In this document: positions 44,106-56,094 of the stretch, piece after piece | How positions within the stretch are numbered: the first letter of the stretch is position 1 | How the letters are laid out: every line of letters begins with the position of its first letter | Source of the DNA: Aquilaria yunnanensis | Taxonomy: Eukaryota; Streptophyta; Magnoliopsida; Malvales; Thymelaeaceae | Assembly: GCA_039654915.1 (NCBI GenBank) | Contig: CM077600.1 | Span: 31,059,992-31,123,991 of the forward strand | Direction: 5' to 3' | DNA length: 64,000 nt | Notes under the pieces: generated by a model | What the model was told of the DNA's origin: nothing | The model's input: the letters and a program-made list of their open reading frames with translations, nothing else | Databases searched by the model: none | Made by a program: the position numbers and the translations under genes

Positions 44106-45229
44106 AAGAATAGGCTTTGGAAGCCATATGTGACTACGAAAGTCACGAGAGATTACCTCATTCTGATTTGACATTGCCATTACGTTCTTGGCACAATTTT
44201 GGCTTTTTAAGCCGGATATGACTACGAAAGTCATGAGTTACTTACCTCACACCTGGATCCTTACTGAGTTTTATAACTCACCCGCCCTTCTTTACTTTTT
44301 TTCAGGAAGTGGATTGGATGGCTTGATAGATCAAGTAGGGAGTACTAGAGTACTCGTTATGTTTTGCTAAAGGGTTGGGTATGAGTTTAGTGTTGCTTAA
44401 TATATTCATTTGACTCTAAGTGACTTATGTGGTATATTTTACTTGCGAAACAAGCTAATGGTTTGGACTTCCTTGTGCAGGCTTACGAAGTCTAGAAGTT
44501 GTGGGAACAAGGTCTATTAAGCTGGAATGAGTTCCAGGTTATGAGTTAAAGTTTGGGTAGACATAAGAACTTGGTCTGTAAAACCTAAACTTAACTAGTT
44601 ATGGACATATAGCATCCTTGGTATGTTTTCCAAGTAGGAGATGCTTGTTAGATGCACATTGTAATCATGATTATCTTAGGATGAATTTTGATGAAATGCC
44701 ATGATGGATATTCATGCTATGTGTACTAGACTTGGCTGATGCTCATGGATATATAAATGTGGTTTTCAAAGTTGAAAATGAGATGGGCTTCTTTGTTGCC
44801 ATGCATTGGATTAGTACACTTGATGGACACACATCCTATGCACTTAATGGATTAAGTGTATGCTTTGCTTGAATTGCAAGTTTGATTTGCTGATTATGTG
44901 TGTAACTAAGGGAAGACTTCCAGTGAATCTGGATTTATTGGATTTTTTTGAAATGGCATCTAAAGACTTGTGTGTGTAACCGACTAAGTGGTAAAGTCCA
45001 TAAATGGAATACTAGAATTCCACATAGGTATTAGCTCGTTCCTGGAGAGCACCCTGACAACACATTGAAAGTATTTAAGTAACAAGCTAGTACCAGAATA
45101 GATCCTGGAGTCACGCCGTAGGTGCTCATAACTAGCTAATAAAGCCCCTTCAGTATGAATAACTTCCGCTGCATTAATCTGATAATCGGGCCCAGATGGG
45201 CCAGGGGCAATTTGGGGCGTGACATTTTA

Positions 45230-46107
45230 GGTGTTTCAAACGCTTGGCTAAATGCCTTTTACAAGTGAACCTTCATCCCATATATAAGCCTAATATAGGA
45301 AATTAAGCAGATCTAGCTTTAAAATTGTTATACCCTTAAGGCTTCTTCCTTGGGGAACAAGTCTTTGAATTTACAACAAACTACTACGAGGCTTTCCAGA
45401 TTGTGGAAACCTTGGAGGAAATCAAATGGCCGATTCATCATATTACCATGCGCAAGTCATTTTATATTACAGAAAAGCTCAGCTTCAAAACTGTTTTTGG
45501 CATATTAAATCAACATCCTCACTGTTCACTACCACCTCGTCCAATTTGGGATAACCTGTGGATCAGTTAAAATTTGTTCATGATGATTTTTACCATATCA
45601 TAACACATATATAAAAACAAAGACTGTCCTCAAATGATAGAATGACAAGAAAATAAGATGAAGATATAAAAGGTGAAGATGGTAACATTGATACCGTATG
45701 GTATACTAGAGTTGGCATGTCCTCATTAAGAAATAAAGAGTGTGGAATATTTTTTTCAATGTTATATATATGTTTATGGTATTACACTTTCTTCATGACA
45801 GTAGATTATTAGTATGAAAAATGTTGCAACACATGAACTTTTGAAGATAATTCTGATTGTTATAATTTTTTAATATTCTTTCTAAGGATATTTTTTTTAT
45901 ACAATTTTACAACTCTATATGATTTTACGACTTGACAATCACAGAAGAACCAAATAATTAATTTTAGGTAGATTTCCTACTTTAATTAATAACCTTGCAG
46001 AGTGGTACATGATTACATAATACATACTATTACAATCACCTTGTGGTTTGTTTGTAACATCGTTAACGGGTTGGAAAATAAAACACTCATCCTAAAATGT
46101 TTGTTAT

Positions 46108-46138
<31 letters not shown>

Positions 46139-46629
46139 CTGTGTCCTATAACATTCTCACTTTGGAAAGCTCATGGACACTCAATGTTGTAATTATATTT
46201 GTTGGAAAAGGATGACATTAGATAAATATATCTAGTATATATACTTATGTCGTGCAACATCAATAATATTTATAAAAATTTCAAAAGTAATAAATATTTT
46301 GTGAAGAAGTGAATATATCTAATGGTAGTTTCTATTTTATAGGGTTAGAAAATCATTTCCATCATTCGTTAAAACATGTTACTCTTATATTAGGAACCAA
46401 GGATTACACTGGGCTTTTAAGATTTGTTGACATCATGTATTTGACTTTGAATACCATTGTTTTATTAGATAATTTTAAATGTAATAAGATGTTTATAAAT
46501 TTTTTTTTTACAAAGTCTTAGATGTCATAGTGTTATTAATCCCTGGAAAAGAAGGCTTGCCAATTAATATTTTATCAATTAATTACTCTATACTAACAAC
46601 TTAAGTTGGACTAATTCAAAATCACTATT
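45230..46629. other. Intergenic sequence between solo LTR and CACTA-like repeats
   Basis: AT-rich apart from 45340-45570, where an unbroken + strand frame without an ATG at its start (76 codons, ending IWDNLWIS) looks non-random. I do not recognise a family. A (TA)n tract occupies about 46105-46126. Confidence 0.4.
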
Positions 46630-47010
46630 TAAAAAGGGGTTTTAGTGACAGAAATTAGCCGTCGCTAAATTAGCTGCGGCTAATTCACTCGCCGCAAATA
46701 ATTTAGTAATGGCTATTAAGTGACGATCAGCTTTCACAAAAGCAACAATCACTAATTTTCTGGCGTCGGCCTGTTACCAGTGAGTTAGAGACGGCTAGTT
46801 GTTACTAATTGTTAGCGAAGACAAACCACTGCTAAGTTTAGTAAAGTCTACTTGCCGCTAAATTTGTAATATTAACGACAGCTAGCCGTCACTAAATTAG
46901 CGACAACTTACCTTTGCTAAATTTTGTGACGGGCAGCCCTCACTAAATTAGTGGCAATAGGCCTTCACTAGTCGGCCACTTTTAGCGACACAAAGTCGTC
47001 GCTAATATAT
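46630..47010. repeat. Array of TAGCGACGGCTA-type subterminal repeats (CACTA-like)
   Basis: At least ten short copies in both orientations of words such as gccgtcgctaaattag, ttagcgacaac and gtcgtcgctaat, spaced 15-40 bp apart. Clusters of this kind form the subterminal regions of En/Spm (CACTA) transposons, where the transposase binds. I could not find a CACTA terminus with a 3-bp duplication, so this is a fragment or an end of a larger unrecognised element. Confidence 0.55.
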
Positions 47011-47771
47011 ATATTCCTCTTTTATTTTTTTAATCATATATACATTACCATGTTGTCCTATTCCTGTAATTCCAACAATTATAAAAGAGATACAAATTAT
47101 ATATACACAAAAATACAAAATACATCAGCCATGTCATTTAACAATCAAGTCATACACAATATAGGAAAGATCAATATACATATTTTGGTCCTTTCCTAGG
47201 CTGACAATACTACCACAAGAAAGGTCACAAGAACTAAGAGCAAGTTTGAAAGTACAAAACCCCCAAGGGGAATACTTGACTAAACTATATTAAGATTTGT
47301 CACACCTAGTGATGCATATAACTCTTCATGCTCTGATGGCTTTACAAACTTTAGAACATTATTGCCCTTCCTATTTGAGTAGCAGGAACTCTCTGTTGAT
47401 CTTCTTTGCAACTCATCCTTAATTCTTTGAAATTTGCCAAGTTACAAGAATCTTAGAGACATCATGGAACATATAAGTCCATCGTAAAATAATTTGTTTG
47501 AGGCCAAACTGTGTTATTCCCAACGGAGGCTGACAAAGGCATAAAAGTGTTTTTGTGTGTGCGTGTGTGTGTGCGCGCGCGCGCTCTTTTGTCCTTGAAC
47601 ATCTCAGGTATATCAATCAGAATATGTTTCCTTCATCAGGTGTAAGCATGGAGTAGAAGACACTAAAAATCAAGAATAAGTTTCATCTGATGTAATGTTA
47701 AGGAACAAACAGTGAAGATGGAAAAAGTTCTTTTTTTCCCCCTTTTGTGCGCATATGTGTGCATGTCTTAG
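47011..47771. other. Intergenic sequence with an unassigned - strand frame
   Basis: A - strand frame (47420 down to the stop at 47280-47282) reads RIKDELQRRSTESS and KPSEHEELYASLGVTN without interruption and looks protein-like; it may be an exon of an unidentified gene. A (GT/GC)n tract lies at about 47552-47585. Otherwise nothing supported. Confidence 0.35.
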
Positions 47772-50158
47772 TGTTAGGACCATCTCTTAGATACTTGGCT
47801 TAGGCCAAGAATAAAAAGAAACATCAATTTAAAACATAAGGGACTTGATTGAAAGTAAGGATGAAGATGTAAATGAAACTATGAGAACTTGAAGGGTGAA
47901 ATGCACCAAGCAAATAAGTGCATGGACAAAGGTGAAATTAGACCAATTTTGGTTGACAAACAAAATGGCCGGTCAACAATTTCGGCTTCTTCCAAATTAA
48001 TTTGGTAATGGGTTAATTACCATTTGGGGCCATATTAATGAAAGCTTGGCAATTGGAGCCATAAGTTAAGAATAGAGCCAAAATAATCCTATATTTTAAT
48101 GGCTAAAATGTGCACATGGAGACTTAAGGGAGGAAAGTGTCACATGTAGAGGAATTTAGGACCGAGGATGATGTTGAGCCAAAATATTGAATAGGTGTAC
48201 ACTTTCATTTAATGCGCCAGAATTCATTTGTTTTCTTTGCTGCCGCCTGGACGTGTGAATTCGTTTGCTGTTTGCTCATTAATGCGACAGGAGCATTAAT
48301 TCGGCTGCCTTCGTTTTCTACTTGGCTTTCGTTTGTTGCTGGCCGAAAAACAAAATCAGTAAAGGAATGAAACAGAGCTTCAAAGTTTCTTCCGGTGCGA
48401 AAGGACGAGCTGGCCGAGAAAGAAGAGAAACAAAACAAAAGAGAAGAGAAGAGTTTCATTCGTACGCGCTAGTTGGCCGAGAGAAACATAGGGCCTTCAA
48501 AGTGTGAGGGAGCAAAGTTGGAGCTCTTGCTGTCCTATTGAGGAAATTGAAGCTTGAAAGAGAAATCAAGTTTGGATTAAGGAGGTAATGCTTATAATCA
48601 CTTGTTTTTCTTGGTAATTTTTTATGGACAGGTGATTATGAAAGCTAATTGAAGGCTTATTGTGTTAGGCAATATATATTTGAGCTTCGGCCTTAGTTAC
48701 TCGAGCAACCGAGAGCTCAAGCTTTGATTGTGAGGTAGGGTTATCACTTTTACTTGTTTTCTTGGTATTTTTCCATGAACAAGTAATTATGGCAGCTAAG
48801 TAATGGTTATATAATGCTATATGATCTTAGCTTTGCTAGATGGGCATATTGAGGAGATACAGTTATGTTTAAATTGGCTAGCTAGTCAAGGTAATGGTAT
48901 GTGTTAAAATTCCTAGTGAGGGAGGCCAACTCGCCAGTGAATTTAGAGCTCTAGTGGAATGGGAGTAAAATTGTGAAGATGGAAGTGCCAAAGTGCACAT
49001 GGACACATGCTAGTGGATATGACCAAATATATTTTTGTGGTGTGTGTGTGAGTTCTGTGTGCTTGATTGTTTGTTTGTGCATGCTAACCCGTATATTGAT
49101 AATTATATGTATTGGTATATTTTTGTTTTTTCCATGTTTTCATGTTCTTCTTGCAGGATAAATAAGCTTGTGGAGGTTAAGTCCAAAATAGACATTATAT
49201 GGTCGTTTGTGAAACCCTACTGAGTAATTGTTACTCATTGCCCATACATTTTGTTTCAGGAAAGGATATATAGCTTGAGTAGTTTGCTTGAGTTACTAGT
49301 TTGTGTGCTAGCTAGTACACTTTTTGCTCGAGGTATGTGCCAACTAAATCTTGGCTTGAATACTTACATTACAAGTCTTATGGCTTTAGGCTAAAACTTA
49401 TGTTCTAAGTTTGCAGGCTTTTGTAGTTGTGGGATTGGTCTAGGTACAGGAAGGATGTGTGGACTTGGACCCGGGTTATGGTTTTTATGTTTGGGTTGGT
49501 TTTGTGAGTGTGCTGTTGTTCTGTACACTTAGGTTTCTTTTAAGAAACTAGGGCATATGGCTTGTAAACTTAACCTCGGCTACTTTGGGTTTATAACATC
49601 CTTGGATTGTATCCAAGTTAGTGATGCTGGACATTAGGCTATTTTGAGCGTATATATATACAGCCTTGTTTGTACATGGTTTGTATGTACATATGGTGGA
49701 TGTTATGTGCCAAGATATGTTAAGATTATGAGCTTATGATCAAGTTTCATGAAACAATCTTTTGAGTACTTATGATTGACTGAACATACATGTGCATGGA
49801 AACTTGATTTTTCAAACTACAAAGATGTGGGCTTCTTGGTTGTCATTCATGAAAGTAGCACACTTGATGAGCACACATCCTAGACACTTAACAGATAAAA
49901 GTGTATGTCTTGCTTGTATTGCAAGTTATTGATTTATACCCTTGCCTTGTGTGGCAAGTTAGTGGTTGGGCCTACTTAAGCTGCAGGTTGCTGTTCTCAA
50001 TAAGCCTCCTGGGACATATCCCAACTCTTAGCTTAAGAAAATAAGGTTTAAACAATAGGGGGTTATTAACACCTGATTTTAGGAAATCAATTGAATCTTA
50101 GGTAAATTGGTGAGTGGTACTGAGAGTGCACAGGCTGGGGCCTGTGTGGGATGTGACA
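47772..50158 (+). mobile_element. Long solo LTR (2387 bp), second member of the family
   Basis: Begins TGTTAGGACC and ends GGGATGTGACA. It is flanked by the perfect 5-bp duplication CTTAG (47767-47771 and 50159-50163). Shared ordered phrases with 41460-45224 include 'cttggcttaggccaa', 'agagctctag.ggaa.ggg', 'tttgtgcatgct.accc', 'cagga' junctions, 'catccttgg.ttg.atccaagt', and 'gatgagcacacatcct'. No coding sequence. It is inserted 29 bp past an exon of the WD40 gene fragment, in what was an intron. Confidence 0.85.
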
Positions 50159-50191
50159 CTTAGGACTTGGGAGATTGTCCAAGCAACTCAC

Positions 50192-50640
50192 TTGAAAATT
50201 TTCCTCATTTTCATGTCCCATAACACTGGTTATTATACTGTTTCTGGAAGTACTAGGAAAGAAACCTTCGCAAGGAGGAACAAAAATAAGTTTGGTGCAC
50301 TGAACAGGAGCTAAGTTTCGGCTCAACTTTTGCCACCATGCAGATCCCAGTGACCACCACCTGATCATCAAGCCGTGCTCAGAGAAGGCAACCAGACCCT
50401 GAGTTAAGAATTTAAGAAGCAAGCAGTCAGCAAGACCAACTTATTCTTTCCTCTATATACACTGCGAATTACAGGGGCATAACTGTTGGCCATATCCACA
50501 TATCAATTAGAATTACCTCTCCATCAGGAGAAAAGCTAAGAGCTGAAATCAAAGTAGTCACTTCCAGTTCTGTTGAGCCTAGAAGCAAACTAGGAAGACC
50601 AGGAGGTCCACTAGTATCAAGAACTTTGATTTTTGTCACA
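50192..50640 (-). pseudogene. WD40-repeat (transducin-like) gene fragment, two exons
   Basis: Two - strand exons joined by a GT-AG intron: 50517-50640 (VTKIKVLDTSGPPGLPSLLL..., ending ALSFSPDGE at a gtaatt donor) and 50192-50398 (GLVAFSEHGLMIRWWSLGS, then CTKLIFVPP, ending ENFQ at a perfect gtgagt donor). SFSPDGEGLVAFSEHG is a typical WD40 blade junction, and the overall text resembles the C-terminal part of a large plant WD40 protein. The exons are open and their splice sites good, yet I found no convincing upstream or downstream exons in the window. A weak trace (ASIWVYDIQR) lies near 51390-51415, and the next intron now holds the 2.4-kb solo LTR. Either a truncated pseudogene or part of a gene with very large introns. 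Confidence 0.6.
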
Positions 50641-52257
50641 CTGCATCAAAAAGTAAAGTTGCAATCTATTCAAGTAACTGCCAACTTAACGAAAAAACAT
50701 AACCTATTGCTAAAATGACCATACAAGGAAAAAGGACAAAGACATGGCAAAGACAAACTCATGAAACTTGTCTCTGTTTGATCATGTGTTTGAAGAGAAA
50801 ATCACTGATCAATCAATTCTAAACAAAAGCAATTAAAATCTAGGAGGAATTAATCAATGAAAAGGACATAGTTGAATGAAAAAAAACCATCAGGGAGTTA
50901 GTGGAAGTCTAAAAGTTTCAAATATTTGGACCCCGGATCTTCCAACACCCAAAGAGTGACAGACAAGGCAAAGCCTACTTTTTTGACATTAATTAGGTTA
51001 AATGAAAAAGTATGGAAGTAGCAAAAGAAACAGATCAGAGTGCCAAATTTTATGACTTAATGAAGGTCTTTAGCAATTAAAGATCATCAAACTTGGGGTA
51101 CATAAAACTAATGAGTGTTTTCCCATATATCCGCAAGCAGGTTAACCACTTAAAAACACAAAGCAATAACCAGCCATTCTGTATCTTTAAACTTATTATT
51201 ATAGCACTAATCTCGTTCAGCACAAATATATATAATACCATATCCACACAAGGAAACAGTTTCTTTTGTAGCAAATAAGCTATAAAAGTGAGTTTTCTGG
51301 ATAGTTCACAAAGATAAAAGCATATTTTTTCCAGTAGAAATTCAACAGCAATCATATTTTTTATCTTCCATAATTTGAAAGTTGATACAGAATATTTACC
51401 TTTGAATATCATATACCCAGATGCTAGCCAAGAATTAAGTCATCCTCACAAAGATCATATGCGACACAAATCATTTTTTTATAGCTCCTGTTAAATCAAT
51501 AGATCGAACTCTTAAACACATCTTATATAGTATATGTTTTGTTTGTCCTTGTTCCTAAGCCAAAAACCATCAGTAGAAAACAACTCTAGGAATGCGAACC
51601 AGAAACTACCAGGCGATAATGGATTCAAATTAACAAAAGCCAGCAGGATAACACTGACACATAAGTGAAGAAAGTTCATTTATTGGACCAAGAATACAGA
51701 GAAGCCATCCTCTCCCTCTAAGAACATTAAGCCTCTAAAAGGGTTATAAAAATCACTTTTATAATTTTTTTACATGCATATATAGCTATGTACATTCTTT
51801 TGTCTTCGTACTTAAGAAGAAAAAAGTAAAGTTGTACTAATCTTTCTGCCAAAACCAGGACCCATTTTACAAATTGACAACTTAGGACTCCTTGAGTTTT
51901 CGTTGAGGATTGTGCGCCCAAGCCATTAGAAGGGGAATATTTCGCCAATTTGCCCTCAAGCATACACTAATATACTTTAGATTGCTCTACAAATATTGCT
52001 TAGCTTTTGAATATATGCGTGTGTATATATATAGATGAAGCTCTCAAATGTATCTACAAATCGATTTCCTATATCTAAAGGTTCCCAACTAGTGGCAGTG
52101 GAGGTTCCAGATATACAGATATCCAGAGTAATTGGATATGCAACTTAAGTACGAGTAATTACAAACACAACATCCACACAATTGCAAGAAGAGGAGGCTT
52201 CTGGCCACCATAATTTCTCGACACATTTTTAACATATAATTAAGAGTTCGGCCTAGT
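50641..52257. other. AT-rich sequence, former WD40 gene intron or intergenic
   Basis: No intact gene. A WD40-like scrap near 51385-51470 on the - strand (ASIWVYDIQ in one frame, CVAYDLCEDDLIL in another) would fit a decayed upstream exon of the fragment at 50.2-50.6 kb. Confidence 0.4.
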
Positions 52258-52907
<650 letters not shown>

Positions 52908-53677
52908 CTAGCGCACAACAATAGCACAAAAATGAACACAAGATCGCACAATGAGTTGGAGTGAGCGTGGCTTGAGTAAACCTACAACTCAACCCAAACC
53001 ACCTCGATTGGATTGGATTGGACTTGAGTAAAAATATATTATGGTTTATGGGTAGTTCTACATATGAGAGAACTATCGATTTTTGTGTTGGTTCTGATTT
53101 CATATGGAATCAACCTGAAATATATGTATAAACATATAATAAAAATTATGATATTACTAAATTGCTCATATATTTATGTATGAACATGTACATTTAAACA
53201 TGTGCACTAAAAATTATGATATTACTAAACTGCTTATATACTAAGTACATATACATTTAAATGTGGATTAAGTTGTCTAGTGTATTAAATATTTCTTTAA
53301 CTAGTTGTAAATCTAATTTTATTGGATTACAAAGTTATTAATTGTCATATCTATATGGTAGAAACTGAAAAATCCGAGAATCAAAATCGAAAAAAAACTA
53401 AACCTATGGTTCTAGTTCTGCCTTTAGTTCTCGGGTTGGGTAGGGTTTTTTAGGAATCGTTAATATTTAGAGCTGGATTAATTTCGAATGAACCTGACTC
53501 ATGTTCATCCCTAGCAAAGAGTAAGAACCACATAATTTTTGCCATAAAACTTAGTTAAGAAGAAATTAGAAATGAGGAGGCAGAACAATCATTTATATGG
53601 TTTTGAAGGATTTTTGTCTTTTTGTTCTTTTTGAAATTGAGTAAGATTCTTGTTTTGTGTGTAATTTAAAAATGCAG
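52908..53677. other. Intergenic sequence
   Basis: AT-rich with a short local duplication (atatta..aaattgctcatata / aaactgcttatata near 53150-53240). No gene seen. Confidence 0.5.
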
Positions 53678-53761
53678 GGAATTGTGGATGAGGAGCCTCG
53701 CGTTTGTGCAGTCGAGCTGGCTAAGGTTCCATTCTCCAGAGGTGTTATTGTCACTAAAGAG
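53678..53761 (+). pseudogene. Orphan exon-like fragment
   Basis: An 84-bp block of 28 in-frame codons, GIVDEEPRVCAVELAKV then PFSRGVIVTKE, is preceded by a good acceptor (aaaaatgcag) and followed by a weak donor (gttaat). Codon choice and residue pattern look like coding sequence, but no neighbouring exon is visible on either side. I do not recognise the family. Probably a transposed or left-over exon. Confidence 0.4.
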
Positions 53762-54447
53762 GTTAATTAGAGGTGAAGGGGGAGGGGAAATGATGTTGGG
53801 AAGGAGATGAGGGGTTTAGGGGAGTAATGGGTTGAGATGGTGGACGCAAGAGACGGTGAAAAGAGGAGATGATGGTTGTAGTGATAAATTTACTAGGTTG
53901 AAAGTAATTTGAGTGAGAATAACAAAAATGTAGGACCAATGTTAGCATTTGCCCCAGAAATTTTATCAAAGTTAACCCTAAAAATGATAGAAGAACTACA
54001 ATTGAGACAAAAATAGGGAGTTTAGGGATTTTAATAGGAAAAAGTAAAGGTTAGGGGCTTGTTTAGAACAACGTAAAAAGGTCATTGACCACAAATGAAT
54101 TTAGCCTTTACCCTTGATGTTCTGCTACGGTTGGATTGGGTTGCCACTTCGATGTGTGTGAGTAAGCATGGGCCAATGTGAAACTTTTTCTTATTATTTT
54201 TTGGTTTTTGGATACTCTCTAGTCTCTTCTTACAGTCTCACCTTTATAGCCACCTTGTATTTCCATCAATCGTACAATTTGACCCAAAGGATACTTTCAG
54301 CTATTAACGTGACTAGTTAAGCAAGCACACGCTGATTGCTTGAATTCATCTTATGTATATAGAACCTAAAAGTAAATCTAATACTCTCTTCGTGTTATAA
54401 CGATTATAACTTAATTTCTGATTTTGTCAACTTGTGTTTGACTTGAA
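53762..54447. other. Intergenic sequence and GLOX-like gene 3' flank
   Basis: Contains a purine-rich stretch (53765-53870) and AT-rich DNA. The last 100-200 bp probably hold the 3' UTR of the oxidase gene. Confidence 0.5.
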
Positions 54448-56094
54448 TCATCCGATCTTCACCCAAAGCCCAGAACTCGGAATCCGATTATGAACTACAA
54501 ACAACAGATAATACCCCGGTGGGGCAATCTCCGCCGTCGACGGCCCTACGGCGGTCGCTTCATACGAACGCCCCTCCGCAGCCGACCTTACCTCTACTGT
54601 TTCCAGCACCACCATCCTCTGATTCATTCCGAAATTATGTGTCGTGAACGGCGGCGCGATTACAATCACCGACGTAACGCTCGTGTTGACCAACTCATAC
54701 ACCCTGAATCTCACCCGAAACCTCTTTCCGTACTCCAAAAACCTCTCTAGAGACTCAACGAATGGCTTCAACGATTCGTTGAATGCTGACAAGTATGGTG
54801 GATAGAAAGCTTCCAAGCTGAGATCCGTCGGGAACTCGACGCCGGTGAAGTTGTAATAGATATGTGGGTTACTGCCGCCGACCAAGATCCGGCCATCTGG
54901 CAACAGAATCGCCGACGAATGGTACATTCTCGGCCTGGAGGACGGCGCCATGACTGAGAATCGGGAAGCGGCTCGCTCCCACGGACGGTAGATGATCGGC
55001 CGGGTGTTTGGGTTCCGGCCGAGTTCCCAACCGGCGGTGCCTGATTCGGCGCCGTTGATTATCAACACGTCGCCGGTGGGGAGCAGGATCATATCCCCCA
55101 TGACTCGTGGGGTCGGCATTTGTTCCGTTTCCCAGCTGGGATTTTCGAGGGAAACCTTGAGCCTGCCGCACGTGGAACACGCAAGTGCGAAGTGATCTCT
55201 CTTGGCTTTAGAGTAGGAGCCCAGCGGTGCTCCTCCGCACACCATGACTTCAGGTTCTACGACGTCGTTCTCGTCCAGAGGGAGTAGAACCGACGAGCCG
55301 GAGCTTGGATAGTTATGGGCGTCGCCGCCGGGAAATTCCTGGAACTCTTTCACTACTTTATGATCATTGCAGTCAAACAAGATTGATCTTTTGTTAGCGA
55401 AAATGAAAAGGTTGCCGTCCGGCAGGAGATGCAAGAATGGGTACAAGTTGTTCTCATCGGAATCTTTTGTTTCCTTCAGGAATTTCATCCGAAAAGTTTT
55501 CCGAGAGCGCTGATCAATGTTCGGGGAGAGAAACTCGTAGTTGTATTGCCGTCTCCCACCAACAACTATTACCCGGCCGTCCGGCAGAAGCTGATTACTG
55601 GCATACCACCTTCGTAGGGCTAAGAAATTCGGAAACTCAATCCAGTCACAGCTGTCGTCATCACAGGGAGTGAAAGTTCGCATTCTCCGTTCACCGTCGT
55701 TATAGCCGCCAGTTTGCACCAGGGTGCCGTTAGGGAGGACAGCGCCGGAAGAACACCAAGTGTCGGTTTGGACCATCAACGGGCGGTAATTATTGGTGCT
55801 AACATCGTAGAGGATGGAGTGGGCGGTGCAGTCAGTCTGAAGGACGGTGTCGGACTTATCAAAGCGGCAGCGGCCGCCGGGAAGAGAGAGGTTGGACCTG
55901 CCAAAGTCGGTGCGGTCAAAGATGACGACCTTGTTGGTGCGGATGAGCTGCATGTGCATGGCCGAGATGCCAACACTTGCATGCAGGAGTTGCCACCTTC
56001 CTTGGCTGTCGGCGATTAAGGGAAGAGCTTGTGGGGTGAGAACGGATCGGAAAGTGGAAAATGTGAAGGAAAGGATGAGGAATTTGATAATCAT
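54448..56094 (-). CDS. Glyoxal/galactose oxidase-like copper radical oxidase (GLOX type)
   Basis: One intronless frame of 548 aa. A hydrophobic N-terminus (about residues 1-24) suggests secretion to the cell wall. The glyoxal-oxidase N-terminal propeller domain covers about 30-430 and a DUF1929-type C-terminal domain about 435-547. Candidate active-site residues by analogy with galactose oxidase: Cys114 in TWCSSGA and Tyr164 in RRWYAS (the Cys-Tyr radical cofactor), Tyr391-His392 in RMYHSS and His535 in FVVH (copper ligands). Kelch-like LPDGRVIVVGG repeats are clear. The ending PPGYYLLFVVHNRIPSSGLWV is normal for the family, and the length is complete. Such enzymes oxidise aldehydes or alcohols to acids or aldehydes with production of H2O2; plant members act in cell wall and pollen or anther processes. 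No disruption. Confidence 0.92.
   Translation of the reverse strand: MIIKFLILSFTFSTFRSVLTPQALPLIADSQGRWQLLHASVGISAMHMQLIRTNKVVIFDRTDFGRSNLSLPGGRCRFDKSDTVLQTDCTAHSILYDVSTNNYRPLMVQTDTWCSSGAVLPNGTLVQTGGYNDGERRMRTFTPCDDDSCDWIEFPNFLALRRWYASNQLLPDGRVIVVGGRRQYNYEFLSPNIDQRSRKTFRMKFLKETKDSDENNLYPFLHLLPDGNLFIFANKRSILFDCNDHKVVKEFQEFPGGDAHNYPSSGSSVLLPLDENDVVEPEVMVCGGAPLGSYSKAKRDHFALACSTCGRLKVSLENPSWETEQMPTPRVMGDMILLPTGDVLIINGAESGTAGWELGRNPNTRPIIYRPWERAASRFSVMAPSSRPRMYHSSAILLPDGRILVGGSNPHIYYNFTGVEFPTDLSLEAFYPPYLSAFNESLKPFVESLERFLEYGKRFRVRFRVYELVNTSVTSVIVIAPPFTTHNFGMNQRMVVLETVEVRSAAEGRSYEATAVGPSTAEIAPPGYYLLFVVHNRIPSSGLWVKIG

Larger units (their letters stand above)
41460..45224 (+). mobile_element. Very long solo LTR (3765 bp)
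   Basis: Starts TGTTACACCCG and ends TTGGGGCGTGACA, so the termini form an imperfect inverted pair (TGTTACACCC / TGTCACGCCCC). It is flanked by the perfect 5-bp duplication TTTTA (41455-41459 and 45225-45229). No protein domain, primer-binding site or second LTR is present inside. The sequence matches, in order and over its length, the element at 47772-50158, so both are solo LTRs of one family. LTRs of this size and GGGGCGTGACA ends are known from some Ty3/gypsy chromoviruses (Tekay/Del type); that assignment is an inference. It contains several minisatellite tracts. Orientation follows TG...CA and is arbitrary. Confidence 0.85.

Noticed and set aside
41460..45224. Complete LTR retrotransposon or LARD rather than a solo LTR
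   Set aside because: There is no internal repeat of the ends, no primer-binding site and no polypurine tract inside, and the homologous element at 47.8-50.2 kb shares the same outer ends.
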